Assembly: GCF_002250055.1 (NCBI RefSeq)
Contig: NZ_CP018866.1
Location: 78,001-142,000 of the forward strand
Direction: 5' to 3'
DNA: 64,000 nt
DNA from: Sutcliffiella cohnii
Lineage (GTDB): Bacteria; Bacillota; Bacilli; Bacillales; Bacillaceae_I
The notes under the pieces were generated by a model. The model searched no databases. It was not told where the DNA came from and worked only from the letters and a program-made list of their open reading frames with translations. Shown here piece by piece: positions 53,888 through 61,424 of this stretch. The position numbers and the translations under genes are program-made. How positions within the stretch are numbered: the first letter of the stretch is position 1; each line of letters begins with the position of its first letter.

Positions 53888-55599
53888 GAGACCACTGAAA
53901 AACCCCTCCTAATAAATGTAAAAAAATAAAAAAAGAAAACCTTCCTTTATCAAAATTTGGTATAATTAGACACGACCAAGAATCTAATTATCAATCGAAA
54001 AGGAAGGTTTTCTTCTATGCTTAAAGAAAAAGATATGCAGTTAAGCATCTACTCCGAATTATACTATAAAATCCCCAAAAATCATACACTCAAACTTGTC
54101 AGAGAAGCAGTTGATTTTTCTTATATTAACAAAGTACTGGAAAAATCGTATTGTAAATACTATGGTAGGCCTGCCAAAGAACCAGAAATGATGGTTAAAT
54201 TACTCGTTCTTGGATACCTTTATAATCTTTCTGACGAAAGAGTAATAGAAGATGCTTCACTTAATCTAGCTTATATGTACTTTCTAGATATTAATCCTGA
54301 AGACACACTACCACACCCCAGCCTGTTAGCCAAGTTTAGAAAACACAGACTACAGGATGTCTCGTTAGATGATATTATAGCCCTATTTGTTAAACAATGC
54401 GTCGATAAAGGGATTATCAAAGGTAGTTCTGTAAGTATTGATACCACTCATACAGAAGCTAACACGTTCAAAGCTACACCCGAACGGGTGATGAAAAGAT
54501 TAGTTAGTAAGATGTTTAAAACATTAAAAGAGGAAGTAGAAAAAATTCCAAGTGATATCAATCAAGAAATCCCGGATTATAAAGAAATTGAAGACCCTAA
54601 AGTTGCGAAAGAAACAATGAAAGCCTATGTTGAAGAAACTATCACCACAGTAACAGAAAACGTAGACGTAGAAACTACACCCAAGACAAAAGCAGTGATT
54701 GAAAATGCGAAAGAAATACTATCCGACCCAAAGTTTTTAGCCCAAAAAGGTGTACGTTCCATTGTTGACCAAGAAGCAAGAGTTGGGCACAAAAGTAAAA
54801 CTTCCAACTTCTTTGGATATAAAACAGAATTTATGATTACAACAGAAGATAGAATTATTACTTCCGTAAGGGTAGGCAATGGGGCATACGTGGACGGTAG
54901 TTTTTTTGACGAGCTATTACAACTCACTATAAAGTCTGGTATTTCGGTTGAAGAACTATATGGAGATAAGGCATATTTCAAAAAAGTAATTTTGGACAAA
55001 TTAAAAGAAATAAAAGCAGCTGCCTACATACCTGTAAGTGAAATGGCTTATAGAATTAATGAAGAGTTATTTAGTTATAACAAAGACGCTGATCAATGGA
55101 GTTGCGAACAGGGAAATACGACTATAAAAAAATATTATAAGAACACCAAAAACAGACAATCGTACAAATATTACTTTGATAGAGAAAAATGTAAAGCCTG
55201 TCCAATCAGGACAGATTGTATTAAAGGAAAAAATGTTGGAAAAATCTTAGAAGTTGGAATCAACACACCAGAATTCTATGAATATAGCCAACAACAAAAA
55301 CAACCAGAGTTTAAAGAAAAGTATAAAAAGAGAGCATGCCAAGAATGGAAAAACGGCGAAATGAAATGCTTTCACGGGCTAGATCGTGCCAGGGGGTACG
55401 GTCTCAAAAGCATGTCTACACAAGCAAAATTAACTGCATTAGCAGTTAATATAAAGAGGATAGGAAAGATCCTATCCTCCAAAACAGGGTAAAAAACACT
55501 GGTTAGCATCAAAATAGGACAACATTTTCCTTATTTAGGGGTAAAAGTTGTCCTTATTATTTTTTTTGTTTCAAAAAAAGGGACTTTTTCAGTGATTTC
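53888..55599. mobile_element. IS1182-family insertion sequence (1712 bp) inside a REP-like repeat
   Basis: Terminal inverted repeats GAGACCACTGAAAAA (left) and GAAATCACTGAAAAA (right, reverse-complemented), 13 of 15 identical. The 9-bp direct repeat GACCTGTCC lies at 53879-53887 and 55600-55608. One intact transposase. A terminator-like hairpin AGGACAAC/GTTGTCCT with a T-run (55516-55568) follows the gene. A hairpin at 53933-54014 (arms AAGAAAACCTTCCTTT and complement) sequesters the transposase ribosome binding site. Confidence 0.87.
54017..55492 (+). CDS. IS1182-family transposase
   Basis: 491 residues. The N-terminal helical domain (YYGRPAKEPEMMVKLLVLGYLYNLSDERV, about 47-80) is the IS1182/IS5-group DUF772-like region. 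The DDE core has SIDTTHTEAN with the first Asp and ELYGDKAYF with the second, then a zinc-ribbon-like CKACPIRTDC (about residues 395-405) and FHGLDRARGYGLKSMSTQAKLTALAVNIKRI at the C-terminus with the final Glu/Arg region. AAGGAAGG, within the hairpin, is the ribosome binding site. A TATAAT box inside the hairpin loop (53961) offers a promoter that skips the left arm. Confidence 0.9.
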   Translation: MLKEKDMQLSIYSELYYKIPKNHTLKLVREAVDFSYINKVLEKSYCKYYGRPAKEPEMMVKLLVLGYLYNLSDERVIEDASLNLAYMYFLDINPEDTLPHPSLLAKFRKHRLQDVSLDDIIALFVKQCVDKGIIKGSSVSIDTTHTEANTFKATPERVMKRLVSKMFKTLKEEVEKIPSDINQEIPDYKEIEDPKVAKETMKAYVEETITTVTENVDVETTPKTKAVIENAKEILSDPKFLAQKGVRSIVDQEARVGHKSKTSNFFGYKTEFMITTEDRIITSVRVGNGAYVDGSFFDELLQLTIKSGISVEELYGDKAYFKKVILDKLKEIKAAAYIPVSEMAYRINEELFSYNKDADQWSCEQGNTTIKKYYKNTKNRQSYKYYFDREKCKACPIRTDCIKGKNVGKILEVGINTPEFYEYSQQQKQPEFKEKYKKRACQEWKNGEMKCFHGLDRARGYGLKSMSTQAKLTALAVNIKRIGKILSSKTG

Positions 55600-55643
55600 G
55601 ACCTGTCCCTATGTCCCACCTATGTCCCAAATGAGGTGAGAGT

Positions 55644-56525
55644 GTGATTACCGTTATTGGTAGTATTAATATGGATTTAGTTGTTGGTACGAACCACGTT
55701 CCTGATAAAGGGGAAACGACGTTAGGAACTTCTTTTTCTACATTTACTGGTGGAAAAGGGGCCAATCAAGCAGTAGCGGCTGCAAGATTGGGAGGAGAAG
55801 TACAAATGATTGGTGCTTGTGGTACGGATGAGTATGGCAAAATAGCGCTTGCTTCATTAAAACAAGAAAACATAAAAACTGATCATTTATTTTTATTTCC
55901 TGATGAAACAACGGGCATTGCGTCTATTATTGTATCGGATGCAGATAATCGGATTATTGTTGTTCCCGGGGCCAATAATCGATTAACTCCTAAAGAAATA
56001 GACGAAATGAAAGACGAAATTATTAAAAGCAAAATGGTCGTCCTACAGTTGGAAATACCGTCGGAAACTGTTCATTCGATATTGAAACTATGCAACGAAC
56101 ACCACATCCCTGTCGTTTTAAACCCAGCGCCAGTGAATCATTTTAAGCAGAAGTTTATCGATATAGCGACCTATTTAACACCAAATGAATCCGAATGTAA
56201 AAGCATTTTTGGCGAAGATATCGAAAAGTCGTTAGAACGTTATCCGAACAAATTAATTGTAACGTTAGGTGAAAAAGGTGCCCGTTTTTATAATGGGGAA
56301 GAGCATGTGTTTATAAATGGCTTTAAAACGAAAGCTGTTGATACAACAGGTGCAGGTGATACGTTTAATGGGAGCTTAGCTTATTCCTTAACAGAGGGAA
56401 AAAATCTTGAAGAAGCTGTAAAATTCGCTAATGCAAGTGCTTCTTTAGCTGTTGAGAAAAAAGGTGCTCAAACTGGTATGCCTTCATTGGAGCAAGTTTT
56501 GAGTAGATTACAAACGAAAAAATAG
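55644..56525 (+). CDS. rbsK: Ribokinase
   Basis: 293 residues, PfkB family. It phosphorylates ribose to ribose 5-phosphate. GSINMDLVVGTNHVPDKGET and GGKGANQAVAAARLGG form the N-terminal signature, and DTTGAGDTFNGSLAYSL the C-terminal one with the catalytic Asp. The start is a GTG with GAGGTGAG close before it, 13 bases downstream of the REP remnant. It is followed 49 bases later by a nucleoside hydrolase gene, so the pair would recover ribose from nucleosides. Any original promoter has been pushed away by the IS1182-family element. Confidence 0.92.
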   Translation: MITVIGSINMDLVVGTNHVPDKGETTLGTSFSTFTGGKGANQAVAAARLGGEVQMIGACGTDEYGKIALASLKQENIKTDHLFLFPDETTGIASIIVSDADNRIIVVPGANNRLTPKEIDEMKDEIIKSKMVVLQLEIPSETVHSILKLCNEHHIPVVLNPAPVNHFKQKFIDIATYLTPNESECKSIFGEDIEKSLERYPNKLIVTLGEKGARFYNGEEHVFINGFKTKAVDTTGAGDTFNGSLAYSLTEGKNLEEAVKFANASASLAVEKKGAQTGMPSLEQVLSRLQTKK

Positions 56526-56574
56526 ATTCGGGCTCCTGTCCGAAAATGAGAGAAGAATAATGGAGTGACTCTAT

Positions 56575-57492
56575 ATGAAACCAATTATTTTTGATGTTGA
56601 TACTGGAATTGATGATGCTTTAGCAATGTCCTACGCACTGCATTCCCCTGAATTGGAGCTGCTCGGTTTTACAACCTGTTTTGGAAACGTACCAGTAGAT
56701 GAAGCGACCCGTAATACACTTGCTGTTTTAGAAAAAGTCGGGAAACACGTTCCTGTTTACGAAGGTGCTGCTCAAATGTTCATTCGTGGGGAGAAGAAGG
56801 TATGGGCAAAACATGTTCATGGAGAGGACGGCTTAGGCAACTCCTTGCAACACCACCCAACTACTAAAGCAGAAAGCCAATCTGCCCCTGATTTTATGAT
56901 TGAACAGGTGAAAAAGCGTCCGCAAGAAATAACTATCATTGCTGTTGGCCCGCTTACGAACGTTGCACTTGCTATACAGAAAGCGCCAGAAATTATTCCC
57001 CTCATAAAAGAAGTAATAATAATGGGTGGAGCAGTAACAGTACCCGGAAATGTAAATGCTTTTGCAGAGGCAAATATGATCGCTGACCCAGAAGCAGCCG
57101 ACTATGTATTCTCTTCCGGATTAAACATCACCCTAGTAGGACTAGATATAACGTTGCAGACGTTGTTGCCAAAATCCAAGCTTGCTGAATGGCGTGCTAC
57201 TGGAAAAGAAACGGCTCAATTTTTTGCAGATATTACGGATTTCTACATAAATTACTATGAATCCTATTATCCTGGAATTGGCGGTTGTGCCCTTCATGAC
57301 CCACTCGCAGTAGGAGTAGCCATTGATGCAAGTTTAGTGTCAGCGGAATCGATGAACGTTAAAGTTACATTAGAAGGTGAAGAAGTAGGAAGAACAGTCG
57401 GTTATCCTGAAGATGAGCCGAAAATTCGTGTTTGTACGAAAGTCGATGCGGCACGATTTTTAGAACACTTTCTTAGTAGGGTAGTAGGCTGA
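56575..57492 (+). CDS. Nucleoside hydrolase (inosine/uridine-preferring family)
   Basis: 305 residues. The calcium-binding signature DVDTGIDDALA (7-17) is intact, as are MGGAVTVPGNVNAFAEANM and the HDPLAV segment with the active-site His/Asp. It splits nucleosides into base and ribose, which the ribokinase next door can use. Which nucleosides it prefers is not readable. No signal peptide, so cytoplasmic. The start is 49 bases after rbsK, with a GGAGTGAC-like site. Confidence 0.92.
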   Translation: MKPIIFDVDTGIDDALAMSYALHSPELELLGFTTCFGNVPVDEATRNTLAVLEKVGKHVPVYEGAAQMFIRGEKKVWAKHVHGEDGLGNSLQHHPTTKAESQSAPDFMIEQVKKRPQEITIIAVGPLTNVALAIQKAPEIIPLIKEVIIMGGAVTVPGNVNAFAEANMIADPEAADYVFSSGLNITLVGLDITLQTLLPKSKLAEWRATGKETAQFFADITDFYINYYESYYPGIGGCALHDPLAVGVAIDASLVSAESMNVKVTLEGEEVGRTVGYPEDEPKIRVCTKVDAARFLEHFLSRVVG

Positions 57493-57559
57493 AAAATAGA
57501 ATGTGCCAATTAACAACAGCTTAGAAATTTATTACGTAATAGAAGATGAGGTCAATTAT

Positions 57560-58405
57560 ATGTTAAAAAAACTATCCAATAGAGTTTATTATATGCCGCA
57601 TTATTCCGAAACAGATCGTCCAGCACTAGGGTTAGTTTGTGGAGATAATTTTAGCGTTATTGTTGATGCTGGAAATTCACCTGCCCATGCAAGGGATTTT
57701 TTAAATTTAGTAGAAAAAATGGATATAGCACCAGTTAAGTTTGTCGTCATCACGCACTGGCATTGGGACCATATTTTCGGTATTAAAACGATGGACTTAT
57801 TAACGATTAGTCATGAAGAAACGAAAAAGAAAATAGATTATTTAAAAACGTTAGATTGGGACGATGCTTCACTAGATGCACGGGTGGAGACAGGTGAAGA
57901 AATTGAGTTTTGTAGCGATATGATTAAACGCGAAATGCCAACGAGGGAACATTTAGAGTTACAGGCTCCCAACATCACATTTGATCATAAGGTGGAAATG
58001 GATTTAGGTGGTGTGACTTGTGTAGTAGAGCATGTTGGAGGGGTTCACGCACATGATTCTTCAATTATATACATTCCTGATGAAAAAATAATGTTTCTCG
58101 CAGATTGCGTTTATCAAGATTTTTATAGTGGTGAATGGAGCTATAATTTGGATGAGCTTCACACGCTTTTAGAGAAAATAAAGAAATACGACACGAACTG
58201 GTATGTGCTTGGTCACCAAGATCCGAAAACTCATGCAGAAATGTGGAATTTTTTTGAGGACCTAACAAGCATCGGTGAAATCGTCGGCCAAGAAACATCA
58301 CTGGAAAAAGCGGTCGCAAAATTTACAGACGTACGAAAAATAAACCCAACCGAAGACCAAATAGAATTCATCCAAAACTTCATAAACGGCAACTTAAAAA
58401 AATAA
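57560..58405 (+). CDS. Metallo-beta-lactamase-fold hydrolase
   Basis: 281 residues from the ATG at 57560, eight bases after GAGGT; a GTG 19 codons earlier has no site. The metal motif HWHWDH (H66, H68, D70, H71) is complete, with further ligands in VEHVGGVHAHDSS, FLADCVYQD and GHQDPKTH. Members are hydrolases of varied substrate. It follows the nucleoside hydrolase closely, so a role in the same salvage unit is possible. Confidence 0.82.
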   Translation: MLKKLSNRVYYMPHYSETDRPALGLVCGDNFSVIVDAGNSPAHARDFLNLVEKMDIAPVKFVVITHWHWDHIFGIKTMDLLTISHEETKKKIDYLKTLDWDDASLDARVETGEEIEFCSDMIKREMPTREHLELQAPNITFDHKVEMDLGGVTCVVEHVGGVHAHDSSIIYIPDEKIMFLADCVYQDFYSGEWSYNLDELHTLLEKIKKYDTNWYVLGHQDPKTHAEMWNFFEDLTSIGEIVGQETSLEKAVAKFTDVRKINPTEDQIEFIQNFINGNLKK

Positions 58406-58450
58406 AGGGAAGAGGGACAGGTACCGTGGATGGAGGTCCCTTGTCCCTTT
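58405..58450. repeat. REP-like repeat, copy f (degenerate)
   Basis: AGAGGGACAGGTACCGTGGA then TGGAGGTCCCTTGTCCCTTT: AGGGACA pairs with TGTCCCT. It follows the stop codon of the metallo-hydrolase gene at once and may act as its terminator. Confidence 0.55.
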
Positions 58451-58570
58451 TGTTATATTGTGGTAACACTTACTAAAAATCTTTGGACGGTGGGAAGGAC
58501 ATAAACTCAAGAAGTAGATTAGATTATTCACAGAGGCTTCTCATATAGGAACTGTCCCCGCACAAACTCC

Positions 58571-59140
58571 TTATAAAAAGGCATCCCATACTAATGACAG
58601 AAAGAATAAAAGAGTTATCGTACTGCCAACAATAATGATTTTTCCTCTTTTTTCTTTGCTGGATTTTTTTTTAAGCAAGTATCTGAAATAAAAAAAGCAC
58701 CCAACTGCAATTAACAGAAACTCTAGCAGAAAGCTTCCAATAAAAGAATTCCACAGCCCGAATCCAAGTAGCGGTAAATCACCTATATTGCCAGGAAGAA
58801 TAGGCAAATCAGGCCGATGAACGATTAGATCGAGTATCCAATGGCTAAATGAGACTAACCCTATAATGACTCCTGAATTTTTACCCCAAAACTGTCCTGA
58901 AATGATACCTGCTAGTAAACTAATAATTAGTGCGCCAACTAAAGAGTGAGTGTAGAAGGCGTTGATTGCCATACTTCCATAACCGCCCTCCCCTATTGGC
59001 TCTATTGACTCTAACCCACCTAAACTAAATGGAATGAACACTAGATCAAGCAATTGTGTACTGACTAATAGCGACCATAGTGGTAGTTCCGGATATTTAC
59101 TTTTTACAACAGTGGCAACCCCAAAGTGCCCAGCGAACAT
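58571..59140 (-). CDS. Membrane-bound metal-dependent hydrolase-like protein (YdjM/DUF457-like)
   Basis: 189 residues from the ATG at 59140, nine bases after AAGGAG; an ATG 12 codons upstream lacks a site. About five membrane segments. Histidine-rich motifs GHFGVATVVKSKYP, YTHSLVGALI and SHWILDLIVHRPDLP recall the membrane-bound hydrolase family of YdjM type (LexA-regulated in E. coli). The assignment is by motif pattern only. Activity and substrate unknown. Confidence 0.55.
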   Translation of the reverse strand: MFAGHFGVATVVKSKYPELPLWSLLVSTQLLDLVFIPFSLGGLESIEPIGEGGYGSMAINAFYTHSLVGALIISLLAGIISGQFWGKNSGVIIGLVSFSHWILDLIVHRPDLPILPGNIGDLPLLGFGLWNSFIGSFLLEFLLIAVGCFFYFRYLLKKKSSKEKRGKIIIVGSTITLLFFLSLVWDAFL

Positions 59141-59377
59141 TATGAACAACTCCTTAAAGGTTAAATCTGTTTTCATTATAAAGAGTTATTTTAAGTAATA
59201 TATTTAAAATAGGAAGTTTTTACATAACTATTACAAAATGTCAACCAAGCCTTTAAATTTTGGGAAAAAGTAAGGGGAGAAAACAGATTAATAACACATT
59301 GAGAAGGAAAACGTACTATAAAAATTTGATATAATTAGGGTGAATGTTAACACTGATGAATTGGCCATAAAATATAT

Positions 59378-59425
59378 TTTTCCAATATTTATGTGAATGG
59401 GGAACCTGTCTCTCTGTCCCTGGGA
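59378..59425 (+). repeat. REP-like repeat, copy g (degenerate)
   Basis: TTTTCCAATATTTATGTGAA then TGGGGAACCTGTCTCTCTGTCC. The lead matches other copies; the core palindrome has decayed. The remaining bases of 59141-59499 show no gene. Confidence 0.55.
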
Positions 59426-59505
59426 TAGTTTATGCAATTTTTGTACATCTCTACAGGATAGAATGGTCGTTAGTAAGGTCACCCACATAGAAGGGAGTTA
59501 TGGTT

Positions 59506-60267
59506 ATGAACAATGCAACTATTAATCACTTATCTAGTGAGGAGATTAAAGTAGTCTTAAGGGCAGCAGATGAAATTATTGCACGGGGTGGTAGGACTCT
59601 CCTTGCCAAAATTTTAAAAGGGTCACGAGAAAAAAAGGTACTAGAGTTAGAGTTGGATAAGTGTCCGGTCTACGGTGCATTTCGATCAGAAACATTAGAA
59701 GAGATCACGAAGAAAATCGATTGGATGATAGATTATGATTTCTTAGCTATTGAATATAGTGGAAAATTACCGATGATTGTATTTACCGATCGAGGATGGC
59801 AAATTGAAGCGGACCAACGAGCGGATGAATTTTTAATAGAATGGGAACAGTGGTTGGATGAAGGAAAGATAGACCCAGAAATGAGCTATTTAAAAGACCG
59901 CAACAGAGAAATGATCTTGTTATTTCTTGATAAAATAAAAGAATCAGGGAATAAACAGTTCATTCCTTACTTAGAATTGTGGGAAAAGATTGATTATAAG
60001 AAAGTTAGGGCAGAAATTCGGTCAACCATCAAAATTTTAGAATCAGACGAAATAATAGAGCAACAATCAATGAATACAAGGGTGGAATCTATTAATAAAG
60101 CCCTCGAGGGATTAGCTCCTCAAGATTTCCTATTGAAATGTTGGGAGTGCGGTGATCGATTTACCTTTACGGTAGAAGAGCAAAAGTTATATAGACAAAA
60201 AGGATTTGTTCACCCGAAAAGATGTAAAAGCTGCCGCCGTAAAAAAAGGTATGAAGATTATTTTTGA
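59506..60267 (+). CDS. RQC-like winged-helix DNA-binding protein with C-terminal zinc ribbon
   Basis: 253 residues from the ATG at 59506, eight bases after AAGGGAG; an ATG two codons earlier is too near that site. The N-terminal part (about 5-105) resembles the RQC winged-helix of RecQ helicases (RQC-minor-1 type): KVLRAADEIIARGGRTLLAKILKGS and YGAFRSETLEEITKKIDWMIDYDFL. No helicase domain is present. The C-terminus has a zinc ribbon, CWECGDRF then CKSCRRKKR (about 215-245). DNA binding is likely; the role is unknown. Own terminator. Confidence 0.75.
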   Translation: MNNATINHLSSEEIKVVLRAADEIIARGGRTLLAKILKGSREKKVLELELDKCPVYGAFRSETLEEITKKIDWMIDYDFLAIEYSGKLPMIVFTDRGWQIEADQRADEFLIEWEQWLDEGKIDPEMSYLKDRNREMILLFLDKIKESGNKQFIPYLELWEKIDYKKVRAEIRSTIKILESDEIIEQQSMNTRVESINKALEGLAPQDFLLKCWECGDRFTFTVEEQKLYRQKGFVHPKRCKSCRRKKRYEDYF

Positions 60268-60300
60268 AAAAAGACGAGTACTTTCTTCTCGTCTTTTTTA
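60267..60300 (+). terminator. Terminator after the RQC-like gene
   Basis: 12-bp stem AAAAAAGACGAG/CTCGTCTTTTTT starting at the stop codon, with a 9-base loop. Confidence 0.9.
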
Positions 60301-60338
60301 TCAACTCCATTATTGATACTAGCCCATCCTATACATTG

Positions 60339-60378
60339 TTTTCCTAAAAATGTGTGAACAAGGAACCACTGTCAAACC
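60339..60378 (+). repeat. REP-like repeat, copy h (degenerate)
   Basis: TTTTCCTAAAAATGTGTGAA then CAAGGAACCACTGTCAAACC. Only the lead and part of the core remain recognisable. Confidence 0.45.
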
Positions 60379-60457
60379 CTCTATCCAGTAATGGTTAATA
60401 ATGGTATAATTTATAGAGTAGTAGTGTTGTAGAGCTATCGGAAAAGAGGTGAAATAG

Positions 60458-61174
60458 ATGTCTGGTGAAAAAGTAATGTTGGTAGAGGATGACAGTGATA
60501 TTAGAGAGATTTTACAAATGTATCTACAAAAGGAAGGCTACCATATCATTCATGCGGAAGATGGTACGACAGCGTTACGGCTGTTAGATGAGAAAAAGCC
60601 TGACGTTATTATTTTAGATGTCGTCCTGCCAGGAATGGATGGATTTGAAGTGTGCCGCTTATTACGTCAAAAGACAAATATCCCAATCCTATTTTTAAGC
60701 TCGAAGGAAGATGAGATTGATAAAATACTAGGACATAAAATTGGTGGCGATGACTATGTAACAAAACCATTTAGTCCGGCTCTCGTAATAGCGAAAGTTC
60801 AAGGTCATCTTCGCCGTAATCGCCATATCGCTGGACATACTAGCTCAAAAGAGGAAAAGGCAAGCGAAGTGATTGAATACCCAGGTCTACACATAGATAA
60901 AGGAAGTTGTGTTGTAAAGGCAAATGGATCACCCGTCCTTTTATCAGCAAAAGAATATCAGCTCCTATGTTTATTAGCGGAACATCCAAATCGTGTGTAC
61001 AGTGTAGATGATCTTTTTGAACTCATTTGGGGTGAAGAAAGCCTCGGTGATAATCGAACAGTTATGGTGCATATTAGTAATTTACGTAAGAAGATTGAAC
61101 CAGTATCAGATAAACCTATGTACATTGTAACAGTTAGAGGAATGGGCTATAAATTCATTAGTCATAAAGAGTAA
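60458..61174 (+). CDS. OmpR/PhoB-family response regulator
   Basis: 238 residues. Receiver domain 1-120 with the acidic pair E10-D11, phospho-acceptor D54 (ILDVVLPGMDG) and K103 (VTKPF). The C-terminal winged helix (about 140-235) has LSAKEYQLLCLLAEHPNRVYS and NRTVMVHISNLRKKIE...VRGMGYKF. AAAAGAGGTGA precedes the ATG. The partner could be the large sensor protein that begins 250 bases downstream on the same strand, although between them a SinI-like gene runs the other way. Confidence 0.93.
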   Translation: MSGEKVMLVEDDSDIREILQMYLQKEGYHIIHAEDGTTALRLLDEKKPDVIILDVVLPGMDGFEVCRLLRQKTNIPILFLSSKEDEIDKILGHKIGGDDYVTKPFSPALVIAKVQGHLRRNRHIAGHTSSKEEKASEVIEYPGLHIDKGSCVVKANGSPVLLSAKEYQLLCLLAEHPNRVYSVDDLFELIWGEESLGDNRTVMVHISNLRKKIEPVSDKPMYIVTVRGMGYKFISHKE

Positions 61175-61308
61175 CCGTGCCATTTTAAAAAATTATATAT
61201 TTCTTCAATCGTTAAGCCTAAAGCTCTCGCTTCTAATATTAACGTTACCCATTCACTATCTAGCTCCTGACTAGAATCAATACTAATATGTATACTATTA
61301 TTGTCCAT
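61162..61308 (-). CDS. SinI-like anti-repressor (48 residues)
   Basis: A short minus-strand gene whose end overlaps the response regulator stop by 13 bases. After a polar N-terminus the sequence reads ELDSEWVTLILEARALGLT then IEEIYNFLKWHG. This is the Sin-interacting helix pattern (LDxEWxxLxxEAxxxGxxxEEI) of SinI, which binds SinR-type repressors and frees biofilm and sporulation genes. GGAGG stands seven bases before the ATG at 61308. The hydrophobic and Trp positions agree with the family. No SinR-like repressor is encoded in the window. Confidence 0.75.
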   Translation of the reverse strand: MDNNSIHISIDSSQELDSEWVTLILEARALGLTIEEIYNFLKWHGYSL

Positions 61309-61424
61309 CATCCAACCTCCATGAGTTAAGCATACGTATATAGTAGTCGAATAACTATAAGTTACGTATAAGGGTTGTTAAAGTTTTGTTAAAGAAATTA
61401 GAAAATTCCTAAAGGGTGAGGCAA

